Assembly: GCA_023128035.1 (NCBI GenBank)
Contig: JAGMES010000020.1
Span: forward strand, 1-47,778
Length of the DNA: 47,778 nucleotides
DNA from: Halanaerobiales bacterium
GTDB lineage: Bacteria > Bacillota_F > Halanaerobiia > DY22613
Reading direction: 5' to 3'
Part shown: in pieces, positions 32,101-39,434 of the stretch
How the letters are laid out: each line of letters begins with the position of its first letter
Numbering within the stretch: the stretch's first letter is position 1
The notes under the pieces: model-generated
Database searches by the model: none
Seen by the model: only the letters and a program-made list of their open reading frames with translations
What the model was told of the DNA's origin: nothing
Made by a program: the position numbers and the translations under genes

Positions 32101-33023
32101 ATAGATGTCCCATCCTGATTTGTCATACTTCCTTTAATTACAGCATAAATACTATCATTATCCCTAATAGCTTTATTTAACGGTTTTAATAGAACTGCTG
32201 CAACCCCTTCTCCCAAGCCTGATCCATCGGAGTTATCGTCAAAAGTCCTTGTCATAGAGTCAGAAGACTCTATTCCAATCTTATAATAATCTTTATCTAT
32301 TGGAAAAATTCCGATTCTTGCTCCACCAGCTATCGCCATTTCGCATGTACCATCACGGAGTGCTTTACATGCTAAGTCTACTGCAACCAAAGAAGATGAA
32401 CAGGCAGTATCGACAAGCATACTTGGCCCTTTAAGATTTAAAATATACGCTATTCTACTAGCAGTCATTGAAGCAAGATTACCAGCAGTAGAAATTGGAA
32501 GTAAAAATGGATCAACTTCATGAATCATCTCTTTATATTTGTATCCTTCCAAATCGCTGATTAAACCCAAATACACCCCTGTATTACTTCCAACAATCCT
32601 TTTTCCTCCATATCCAGCGTCCTCTAATGAAGACCATGCCACTTGAAGAAAGAGTCTTTGTATTGGATTCATCAAACTAGCTTCTTTGGGCGACATATGA
32701 AAAAAATCATAATCAAATTTGTCTATATCGTCAATGTAGGCTTTCTTTAAATATTCTACTCCATCAATCTTTCTTATAAATTCCAGGTATCGATCTGTAT
32801 CCTGTTTTCTTTCTTTCGGCAAATTGCAGACACAATCTAAACCATTTTCTATAATTGTCCAATATTCATCAAGATTGTCTGCCATAGGAAATTTTACAGC
32901 CATTCCTATTACAGCAATTTCTTTAGTTGAAATCTCCTTTATGATTGGATCCTCATCCACTACATGAGCATCCAATCTCAAATCATCTAAACTTAACGTT
33001 GATTTATGCAACCCTTTCACCAC
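29112..33023 (-). CDS. Trans-AT PKS-A: first KS-KR-ACP extension module
   Basis: First elongation module, 1303 residues, accepting the starter from the FAAL-ACP protein. The KS (~35-460) has VDTACSSSLVA (C208), EAHGTGTKLGD and TNIGHIYEGSG. The AT-less linker ends in LPSYKFAKKRCW. The KR has TGGTGGIG near 899 and SSIATIFDAPGQADY. The ACP has EMGADSILIKQM near 1216, and the C-terminal docking tail is MLDEMEKGGMTLDEVLSKM. Unlike PKS-B, -C and -D it lacks the N-terminal helical docking segment and begins MVKGLHKSTLSLDDLRL. The start is GTG one base after the FAAL stop codon, with only a weak ribosome-binding site, so translational coupling is likely. An internal start cannot be excluded. Confidence 0.94.
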   Translation of the reverse strand: MVKGLHKSTLSLDDLRLDAHVVDEDPIIKEISTKEIAVIGMAVKFPMADNLDEYWTIIENGLDCVCNLPKERKQDTDRYLEFIRKIDGVEYLKKAYIDDIDKFDYDFFHMSPKEASLMNPIQRLFLQVAWSSLEDAGYGGKRIVGSNTGVYLGLISDLEGYKYKEMIHEVDPFLLPISTAGNLASMTASRIAYILNLKGPSMLVDTACSSSLVAVDLACKALRDGTCEMAIAGGARIGIFPIDKDYYKIGIESSDSMTRTFDDNSDGSGLGEGVAAVLLKPLNKAIRDNDSIYAVIKGSMTNQDGTSMGITAPNPQSQVDLLTEVWENAGIHPDTLQYIEAHGTGTKLGDTIEIEAIKKAFKKYTDKMQFCAISSIKTNIGHIYEGSGVAGFIKAILALKNKKIPPSINFNKVNSKIDFEDSPVYVNTKLRDWDVKDQPRRCGVSSFGISGTNCHVILEEVPDNYKLSKCEKTQIFTISAQNKVSLYDMINNLKDYIKSKEFSLSDVCYSLNIGRGQYRYRVAFTVDCIENLISKLEKLGKVDLDDAKRIGVFYGEHKVVPEGKELKEKNELTEILKRELNIRAEELLKDYNFVNSSDEEIKTEICRLYVKGADIDWDIFYIGKRYSKVNLPSYKFAKKRCWIEIPQFLKEEIKDSEKCMFYSIGWKTENLEATAVKTTDDAILIFLDDKGIGSEIANMYRNKGLKILEVQFGNDYSKLDGKQISISGAEEDYTKLAMEIKQMNISKIIHLASLNERSEVSAVEEFDQRNEKGIFSLYHLSKALINCAIDRVIDVVMVSDYVCEVDGTEDRIKPENSILFGFGKVLRKEHSNISCRCIDIDDSTKAADILDELDTLTNCYRIAYRKGNRYIEEFKEVALEEKRERKLELKRDGIYLITGGTGGIGLEVAKFLGSKEKVNIALLSRTGLPKKDEWVDLLADDKDENNIKKINCIKEIESMGTSVKCCSVDVSDLEAMKKVLNDLRKEFGKINGIIHGAGVAVSEVIVNKKLKDLNCVIRPKVHGTWILDQLTLKDELDFFVLFSSIATIFDAPGQADYVAANSYLDAYSDYRNKNGKRTVAVNWSTWKETGMAARSGLGRDTLFKGMKNEMAITCFEEVLSREINKVLIGEINYKGEMIYLLEKNLFDLSPTIKERLNNRSRKVERKKVAKQSSGNVKLLGKHGEKYTEIELTIARICRETLGYEEINIYDSFFEMGADSILIKQMYTRLEEYYPGKVAIADIFEYSSILKLSKYIADKDTDNEVLYENKNVNENIQDDVFSMLDEMEKGGMTLDEVLSKMEEL

Positions 33024-33024
33024 C

Positions 33025-35610
33025 CTATAAAATAGTAACTTCCTCTTCTAAAGAAGATGAAAGCATTTTTCCGATATGAGCTAATAATTTCATATAACTA
33101 AGAAACATTTCCCTCACCCTATCCTTCTTCAATCTATTCTCATTAAAGAAGCATACCAAATCAATATTGCCTTCATTTTCATCCACTTCAAGGATAATGT
33201 CATAAACAGAATAGATATTTTGGTTTATAACTTTCAAGTCTCTATTGCAAATTAAAGGTAATATTTCATTTTTTTTCTTTATAAGAGAAAAATTTTTTGC
33301 CTGATTTAGTTTATAGGCAAAAGTCTTATTTTTACGAATTGTTTCGTTTATGTTTTTAGCTAAAATCCATAAATCATTAATATTATTTAAATCTATACCA
33401 ACAGGAATAACAGTGTTTTTAGCTGTAAAGATTGTTTGAATGGTTACAACCTTTGAGCCAGAGATCTGAGACAGAAGTTGAATGAACAAAGCAGCTACTA
33501 CATCAACAAATTCAATTCCTAATTCTTTAGAAATAGTAAAAAATTTCTTTGCAATATCAGATTCTATATAAGATTCAAAGACACCCTCATTTTTACCAAA
33601 ACTCGAGATTTCAAAGTATCTTTGAGGAAGTTTAATAGGCTCTATACTAATTTCTTCACTATTTTCAATCTGTTTTGCAAGATCTGATATAGATATATAT
33701 GAATACAAATCAGAAACTGTCACTTTACCTGAAAAAAACTCTTCTAATTTTTGATGAAACTGGACTACATGAATCGAAGTTCCTCCGTAATCTCTCAAAC
33801 TGTCATTTAAACCAATTGTGTCATCTCCAAGAATTTCCCAACATATTTTAAGAATAATTTTTTCAGTAGGAGTGATCTGACTAAATTCAATATTATCTTT
33901 AGTTTTTCTTAATAAATTTATTTCTTTTATTAATGAATCAAATTCTCCATTTTGAAATCTTTCAGCTAACTTATACCGTTGAATCTTGCCGCTCGTCGTT
34001 TTTGGTATTCTTTTTACAGGAATTATCATTTCTACTTTAATACCCATCTTTCTAGCTATATTCTTTTGTATTTTATTTGCTAATATAATAAATTTATCTA
34101 TATTCTTCCTGTATTTAACAAATACAATTATCTCCTCTTGCCCTTTCTCATGATTGTATACACTTGACACGGCAACCTCTCCAAGAGAAATATCTTCCAT
34201 TTCTATAGCTACTTTTTCAATATCATGTGGATATAAATTTTGACCCTGCAAAATAATTATATCCTTAGCTCTTCCGGTAATAGTAAAACGTCCATTATGC
34301 AAAAACCCTACATCTCCAGTATTCAACCAGCCATCTCCAACAATTGCTTTCCTTGTAGCTTCTTTATTTTTATAATACCCTTTAGTTACATTTTTGCCTT
34401 TTATTTGTACAAAACCAACAAAATCATCATTTAGAACATTGTTGTTTGCATCGCAGATTCTAACACTACATTCTCTAAGAGGGTATCCTAACTCCACTAA
34501 TACGGTTGCATTTTGATGATTTTCATCCTCTAGAAAAGTTACTTTATGTCCTATCTTTAATGTTTTTCCATCAACTACATTGCCAACTAGACCCTCACCA
34601 AAAGGTGGACAAGTTACTGCTACGACAGCTTCTGCCATTCCATATCCGGTGAACATGGTTGATTCTTTTAAATCAAATTTTCTCATAGTATTTAAAAATC
34701 TTTCCATTAATTTATATGATATTGGTTCAGCACCATTAATAATAATTCTAACATTGGATAAATTCCAATCTACACAGTCTTCAGGCTTGAAATAACGAAG
34801 AAAAAAATGATAACCAAAATTAGGCGAACAGGTAAAGGTAATTTTATGATCATTAATTTTCTTCATCCAAAGGGTTGGTTTTCTGATGAATAATTGAGTA
34901 GGCATTATACAGTGACTAAAACCAGTTACTACTGGCACAAGATGACATCCAAACATCCCCATATCATGTGTAAGAGGTAGCCAAGTTAAACCAGAATCTT
35001 CCTCAGTGAATTCACCTGCGAATGAAAGATCATAAACATTAGTCATAATTTGTTCATGAGTTAATATCACACCTTTAGGGTCGCCAGTAGAACCAGATGA
35101 AAACTGTATAAACGCCAGATCATCAGGCTTTGCATCGTAAACATCGCCTAGTTTTGACATAAAGTCTATCTCTTCAATCATTATTACATTTTTCTCTGCT
35201 TCTTGTAATATTTCTTTAGTATAATTATTTTTTTTCATATACTCTTCTAGATACTGAGAGTTTTTTCTATCTGTAAGTAAATATGCATATTCAGTTATTT
35301 CCAATATTTTTAATGCTTTTTTCTGATTCTCATCAGTCGAACCTGGACTAATTGGAACTGCGATAATCCCTCCCAGTAAGCATGCCCAAAAAGCCTTCAA
35401 AAACATCTTATTATCCTCAATTTTTAAAATAATAGAGTCCTTCCTTTTGATCCCTTTACTTTGTAAATTATATAATATATAGCGAGCTTGATTATATAGG
35501 TTTTTATAGCTAATAAATTCTTCTTTATCTGATCCTGATATAAAAGTAATACCCTTCTCCTCTACTTTATTCTGTTTTTCTTTTAATACCTGAACTAATG
35601 TATTAAACAT
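33025..35610 (-). CDS. Starter protein: fatty-acyl-AMP ligase, ACP and half condensation domain
   Basis: Activates a carboxylic acid as acyl-AMP and loads it on its own carrier domain to prime the PKS. The ligase (~1-580) has FSSGSTGDPKGV near residue 172, LTWLPLTHDMGMFG, TGYGMAEA, GRAKDIIILQGQNLYP and the C-terminal Lys motif KTTSGKIQRYKL. The ACP near residue 610 reads RDYGGTSIHVVQ, a variant of the usual LGGDS. The last ~200 residues resemble the C-terminal lobe of a condensation domain (VDVVAALFIQLLSQISGSKVV; later YDIILEVDENEGNIDL), and no HHxxxDG lobe precedes them. I chose ATG 35610 over GTG 35622 because the latter touches the GGGAG site. The chain length of the starter cannot be read from the sequence. 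Confidence 0.92.
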   Translation of the reverse strand: MFNTLVQVLKEKQNKVEEKGITFISGSDKEEFISYKNLYNQARYILYNLQSKGIKRKDSIILKIEDNKMFLKAFWACLLGGIIAVPISPGSTDENQKKALKILEITEYAYLLTDRKNSQYLEEYMKKNNYTKEILQEAEKNVIMIEEIDFMSKLGDVYDAKPDDLAFIQFSSGSTGDPKGVILTHEQIMTNVYDLSFAGEFTEEDSGLTWLPLTHDMGMFGCHLVPVVTGFSHCIMPTQLFIRKPTLWMKKINDHKITFTCSPNFGYHFFLRYFKPEDCVDWNLSNVRIIINGAEPISYKLMERFLNTMRKFDLKESTMFTGYGMAEAVVAVTCPPFGEGLVGNVVDGKTLKIGHKVTFLEDENHQNATVLVELGYPLRECSVRICDANNNVLNDDFVGFVQIKGKNVTKGYYKNKEATRKAIVGDGWLNTGDVGFLHNGRFTITGRAKDIIILQGQNLYPHDIEKVAIEMEDISLGEVAVSSVYNHEKGQEEIIVFVKYRKNIDKFIILANKIQKNIARKMGIKVEMIIPVKRIPKTTSGKIQRYKLAERFQNGEFDSLIKEINLLRKTKDNIEFSQITPTEKIILKICWEILGDDTIGLNDSLRDYGGTSIHVVQFHQKLEEFFSGKVTVSDLYSYISISDLAKQIENSEEISIEPIKLPQRYFEISSFGKNEGVFESYIESDIAKKFFTISKELGIEFVDVVAALFIQLLSQISGSKVVTIQTIFTAKNTVIPVGIDLNNINDLWILAKNINETIRKNKTFAYKLNQAKNFSLIKKKNEILPLICNRDLKVINQNIYSVYDIILEVDENEGNIDLVCFFNENRLKKDRVREMFLSYMKLLAHIGKMLSSSLEEEVTIL

Positions 35611-35622
35611 ATAGTAAATCAC

Positions 35623-36081
35623 TCCCTCTTTAAAAAAAGTTTTTTTCCGAAATACTCACTCATTCTCAATATTTCATGCCTTTCAAATAAAAACTTTTGA
35701 TAGGGAAATTATTATATAAAAATACTAAAAATTAACCTTATCCTGAAATAAGTCTATGACCAATTTAGAAAAAATCCATTACAGAGTCTACGCCCGAATG
35801 GAAAAATAATACCAACTTCTCCGTACTATCCCTTTTCAAAGTCCTTTAATTGATGAATGAATATTTCAAAACAAATAGTTCACATTAAACTTAGCTTTTA
35901 AGAAACATTCTGTAATGTCATATCTATCATTTGACTTCTAATCTTCTCCCCATTGTAGGGGATCTTTTTAGTTCCAATACAAATAGGATTCGTATTATAT
36001 CAGGGGGTACTTTTTATTTGTAACTCTGATTTTTAATCATTACAGGAATGCTCCTTTTTTAAATAAAATAGTTGTTAAAAT
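35623..36081. other. 460-base gap between thioesterase and starter genes
   Basis: No convincing gene. It could carry an internal promoter for the 35-kb synthase operon. On the minus strand a TATAAT lies at 35711-35716, without a good -35 box. On the plus strand a short TCCCC-GGGGA hairpin followed by TCTTTTT lies near 35950-35980. A 19-bp repeat unit occurs at 36039-36057. The ribosome-binding site GAGGGAG of the starter gene is at the left edge. Confidence 0.4.
36039..36057 (+). repeat. 19-bp direct repeat, copy 1
   Basis: ATTACAGGAATGCTCCTTT, matching 39072-39090 at 18 of 19 positions in the same orientation. The two copies flank the thioesterase and ABC exporter genes. It may be the end of a lost mobile element or a recombination scar. 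A shared regulatory site is less likely because this copy lies after, not before, the thioesterase gene. Confidence 0.55.
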
Positions 36082-36777
36082 CTATCCCAACAAAGTGTTA
36101 TTAATATAATTTGTTACATCCTTAATATTATCATTTATAAAAAAATGACCGCCCGATATTTTATTTATCTTACACCCAATCTGACTATGCTTTTTCCATG
36201 CAAGTAAATCAGAGGTGGATATATCCTTATCTTCAGTTCCACTTAAGATGGAAATACTATATGGAAATTTCTCTTTTTTTTCAACATATTTGTAGGTACT
36301 CATTACTTTAAAGTCAGATTTTAAAATAGGTAAAAACTGGTTGAGCATATCTTTATTTTCAAGCAACTCTCTTGGGGTACCACCCAATTCAAAAAGTACA
36401 TGTTGAATCTCTTCACAGGATAGTTCCTGAAAATTCAGCTCATCTTTATAAATTTGGGGAGCTCTTCGCGCCGAAAAAAATAAATGACAAGGATTTTCAT
36501 ACCCCTCTTCCATAATCCTATGAGCTAGTTCAAAAGCCAACCAGCTACCCATGCTATGACCAAATATTGCATAAGGCATTTCGTTCAAGTGTCTCTTTAA
36601 ATTGTCGTAAACATCTTTGACCATTTCATTAAAATCACTATAATAAGAACTTCTAATTCTTTTTCCTCTTCCTGCTAACTCTACTGGACATATTTCAATT
36701 TTACTATCAATATATTTCTTCCAATTGTAATATACAACCGCTGATCCTCCTGCATATGGTAGACAAAACAATTTCAT
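36082..36777 (-). CDS. Type II thioesterase (external editing hydrolase)
   Basis: Alpha/beta-hydrolase that normally removes misprimed or stalled acyl groups from PKS/NRPS carrier domains. The 231-residue sequence starts MKLFCLPYAGGSAVVYYNW, typical of type II TEs. The nucleophile is in FGHSMGSW (Ser near 75), an Asp candidate in SGTEDKDI near 182, and the catalytic His in GGHFFIND near 210. GGGAGGAG is about 14 bases before the ATG, a rather long spacing. It follows the ABC exporter by about 100 bases on the same strand and precedes the starter gene by 470 bases. It is not fused to the NRPS, so chain release must be by something outside the window. Confidence 0.93.
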   Translation of the reverse strand: MKLFCLPYAGGSAVVYYNWKKYIDSKIEICPVELAGRGKRIRSSYYSDFNEMVKDVYDNLKRHLNEMPYAIFGHSMGSWLAFELAHRIMEEGYENPCHLFFSARRAPQIYKDELNFQELSCEEIQHVLFELGGTPRELLENKDMLNQFLPILKSDFKVMSTYKYVEKKEKFPYSISILSGTEDKDISTSDLLAWKKHSQIGCKINKISGGHFFINDNIKDVTNYINNTLLG

Positions 36778-36879
36778 TTTTTATAATCCATCTCCTCCCA
36801 CAATCTTTAAAATTCATCTCTGTAAAAGTTTTTTTCCATGCTTCAGCAACATTCTTTCCGATTTTGCTCTATTAAACTT

Positions 36880-38859
36880 TTAGCTACTTCTTTGTTCCAG
36901 CAATTTCAAAGCGCTAGAGTCATCATTTGAAGATGTTTTTACAATTTTACCTGTTTCCATCTTCATAACTTTATCTGCTAAATAAAAATAGCGATCATCA
37001 TGTGTTATTGCAATTACACACTTCCCTTGACTCTTCATTTCAGGAATCAAAGTCAAATAAAAGTACTCCCTAAACTCGGGATCTTGATCCGCTGCCCATT
37101 CATCAAAAAGATAAATAGGTCGGTCATCCATATAACTAATTAATAATGCTAGTCTCTTTTTCTGTCCTGTTGAAAGCTTTGTAGTGCTAAAAATTCCATT
37201 CTTAATTTCAAGCTTATCGTCTATTCTTAGAATTTTCAGATAATGCTCTATCAAATTTTCCCTTCCTTTGTAGTCAATGCCATACATTTTATCAAATAAA
37301 TAATAATCACTGAACACTGTAGAAAAATATTGTCCTAAATTTTCTGGTTCAATTTTACTTCCATTAATCAGAATCTCACCCTGCTCCGGAGAATAAAGAC
37401 CCGTAATCAATTTTGCTAAAGTAGATTTTCCACTTCCATTACCACCAGTAATAAAAATTACCTCACCTTTCTTAAAGCTATAATCAATCGGTCCAACAAC
37501 AAACGCCTTGTCTTCAACATTCTTGTATTTATATAGTATGCCTTCCATAGATAATATTAGATCATCTGTCAAGGTTTTTTCATCATCTATAACAGAACAT
37601 TCCATTGATTTAATCAGTTCCAAAATATCAGTGATTCTTTTCCAACTTATTTTTACCAGATTCATCCGTGGTATCATATTTAATACATTGTCAATAGGTC
37701 CCTTTAGAAATAAGAATATTAATACATAATCACTTAATGTAACATTTGTAATTCCTTTATAAATTGTAGGAAGAAGAAAGAGCAGTCCTCCCAATAAAAA
37801 GAAAGCAATCAATTCACCAAGAAAATATACATTGGCTCCAACCAACTCAGCCCGTGTTCGTGTTATTCTATAGATATCACAGTTGTTTGACATATCACTC
37901 TTGAATTCTTCTCTCCTGATTTTATGAAGATACAATTCTTTAAATCCATTCACCAAATCATCTATGAATTTAAAGAAGGTGTTTTGTGCATCACGGTTTT
38001 GAGCAAAAAAATCAAGAGCTGATTTATTAACTAATACTAATAATATTCCTGCTATTGTTACTAAAACAAGAGAAGTCAGTAATGCATAGATATTTGAAAT
38101 ACCAAGATAAATAAAACTTGTAAATATTGTCACAGAACTAGTGAGACCGATCACTATGATACCTACTGAGTTGCTGATCACTTCAGTGTCCGTATTGAGA
38201 CATGTGTATATCTTTTCTTTCCCTATGTTTTCTATTTTATAATAAGAGGTCTTCAATATTTTTGAAATTAAATCTATTCTTTTATGATAAATCATATTAT
38301 TGGTTAGACCGATTAGATACACTCGAACCTGTTTTTGGCAAAAAACGTATAGCATTAAACCCAATACAAAATATCCTCCTAAAGCCAACTTCATATAACT
38401 TCCACTTGAAAGGGATTTGTTGACAATAAACATTACAAATGCATATGCACCTCCACTAACTAAACTTAAAGTTACCACCAAAAAATAAGGTCTATTATCC
38501 GGCTTATAAGTAAAAAACTCCAAAAGAAAATATAAATAAAATATTGCAATAGAAATATTGATCTCATAATATGCTAGCATTAAATTACCAGATATCTGTG
38601 TTTGTAATAAACTCCAGGAAGTTCCATTTAAAAGAATAGTGGGAACCAAGTATAATGCAACAACTAGAGATAGTAACATTATAAAGGAAATAACAAAACC
38701 GACCACTCCTTTAAACCCTTTTTTATCAAATTTCCTCTCCTTTTTTATAATATCTATTATTATTTTTATAATATAGTAAAAACCGACCAACAAAAATATT
38801 CCTACTAAAAACATAATGATAAGTAGAATTGTATCAGATATATGATTTAAATTTTCCAT
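36880..38859 (-). CDS. ABC exporter, cyclic-peptide/siderophore type (SyrD/PvdE-like)
   Basis: Half-transporter with fused membrane and ATPase domains, probably exporting the product or a precursor. Residues 1-330 hold about six hydrophobic segments, including IILLIIMFLVGIFLLVGFYY-like stretches near the N-terminus. The ATPase has Walker A GGNGSGKST near 475, signature LSTGQKKRLALL near 563, Walker B with D-loop IYLFDEWAADQDPEF near 585, and the switch His in IAITHDD. The DEWAADQDP form is characteristic of the cyclic-peptide ABC transporter family seen in NRPS and siderophore clusters. Length 659 is slightly longer than many members. The start has AAAGGGAGG upstream. It is the first gene of the minus-strand block, so the operon promoter should lie just above it. 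Confidence 0.93.
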   Translation of the reverse strand: MENLNHISDTILLIIMFLVGIFLLVGFYYIIKIIIDIIKKERKFDKKGFKGVVGFVISFIMLLSLVVALYLVPTILLNGTSWSLLQTQISGNLMLAYYEINISIAIFYLYFLLEFFTYKPDNRPYFLVVTLSLVSGGAYAFVMFIVNKSLSSGSYMKLALGGYFVLGLMLYVFCQKQVRVYLIGLTNNMIYHKRIDLISKILKTSYYKIENIGKEKIYTCLNTDTEVISNSVGIIVIGLTSSVTIFTSFIYLGISNIYALLTSLVLVTIAGILLVLVNKSALDFFAQNRDAQNTFFKFIDDLVNGFKELYLHKIRREEFKSDMSNNCDIYRITRTRAELVGANVYFLGELIAFFLLGGLLFLLPTIYKGITNVTLSDYVLIFLFLKGPIDNVLNMIPRMNLVKISWKRITDILELIKSMECSVIDDEKTLTDDLILSMEGILYKYKNVEDKAFVVGPIDYSFKKGEVIFITGGNGSGKSTLAKLITGLYSPEQGEILINGSKIEPENLGQYFSTVFSDYYLFDKMYGIDYKGRENLIEHYLKILRIDDKLEIKNGIFSTTKLSTGQKKRLALLISYMDDRPIYLFDEWAADQDPEFREYFYLTLIPEMKSQGKCVIAITHDDRYFYLADKVMKMETGKIVKTSSNDDSSALKLLEQRSS

Positions 38860-38880
38860 AGTTATATCCTCCCTTTATTT

Positions 38881-39099
38881 GTAGATATTATCAGTTCTTT
38901 TCTTGGTAAGCATATTGCTCGAAACATTTACGATGAACCAATTAACAAACCTTATAAAAGACTTCAAGTTGATCAAATGCCTGTTATTGAAATTCCCGAA
39001 AAATGGATTTTATTCAACTTCTCATTAGTTATCAAGTCAAACATGGAAAATATCTTACACCTATTAAAATTATTACAGGAATGTTCCTTTAATAATTAA
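38881..39099 (+). pseudogene. Orphan open frame, possible gene remnant
   Basis: A 72-codon plus-strand frame without an early start codon reads plausibly protein-like (GKHIARNIYDEPINKPYKRL, then IEIPEKWILFNFSLV) and ends LLQECSFNN before a stop. The only in-frame ATG is near 38971. Its last bases coincide with the 19-bp repeat that also occurs at 36039. It could be the 3' end of a decayed transposase, but I do not recognise the family, and AT-rich intergenic DNA can give such frames by chance. Confidence 0.25.
39072..39090 (+). repeat. 19-bp direct repeat, copy 2
   Basis: ATTACAGGAATGTTCCTTT, differing from the copy at 36039-36057 only at one C/T position. It overlaps the end of the orphan frame at 38881-39099. 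The two copies bracket the exporter and thioesterase genes. Confidence 0.55.
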
Positions 39100-39383
39100 T
39101 GATTAAAGATACTTATATATGGAGTTTTGTATCCATTTTTACGACTTCTTCATATTAACATTTACTATATTATATCATTATACATTTATCTCGTCAATAA
39201 GCTAAACATCTTATTTCTGTATTCGTCTATTAATTCATCCACTTTCTCCGTAATTATTGTTTCCTGGAAATATATATGCTATAATCGGTCAAGTGCTGCA
39301 CCATGATTCACCATAGCCATCAGGTTACGAGTGATGGCCAAAGTTTAATGAATTTGAAAGGTCAGTTTACCTGCCGGACACAC

Positions 39384-39429
39384 TAAAAAAAGACTTCGGG
39401 CAAAAATTAAATCCCCAAAGTCCTTTTTT
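39384..39429 (-). terminator. Intrinsic terminator after pyc, probably bidirectional
   Basis: GACTTCGGG at 39392-39400 pairs with CCCCAAAGTC at 39413-39422 (one C:A mismatch). On the minus strand the stem is followed by a run of seven Ts, giving a Rho-independent terminator just after the pyc stop. On the plus strand a T-run also follows (39424-39429), so it may stop transcription from both sides. Confidence 0.8.
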
Positions 39430-39434
39430 AACTT

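Larger units (their letters stand above)
38860..39434. other. Gene-poor boundary between biosynthetic cluster and pyc
   Basis: 575 bases separate the cluster from primary metabolism. They hold an orphan plus-strand open frame (38881-39099), the second copy of a 19-bp repeat, a hairpin with 7-bp arms GCCATCA/TGATGGC (39316-39322 with 39332-39338) in a locally GC-richer patch at 39285-39380, and the terminator of pyc. The ABC transporter promoter must be here on the minus strand, but I could not pick a good -35/-10 pair. The mixture of fragments looks like decayed mobile DNA at an insertion boundary (inference). Confidence 0.45.

Noticed and set aside
12251..33023. A non-elongating KS (KS0) or broken KR in the PKS modules
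   Set aside because: Every KS shows DTACSS, HGTGT and a GH motif, and every KR shows the glycine motif, Ser and Tyr. No loss of catalytic residues was seen.
33025..35610. NRPS loading A domain instead of an acyl-AMP ligase at the start of the line
   Set aside because: WLPLTHDMGMFG, TGYGMAEA and ILQGQNLYP are ligase-type motifs, and the amino-acid A-domain motifs (FDxS, NAYGPTE) are absent.
35945..35980. TCCCC-ATTGTA-GGGGA hairpin with a following T-run on the plus strand
   Set aside because: The stem is only five base pairs and there is no plus-strand gene for it to terminate.
39285..39380. GC-richer patch with 7-bp hairpin arms, considered as an intron or IS remnant
   Set aside because: I could not match it to any element family by eye, and it is too short to call. 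Kept only as a note in the boundary region.
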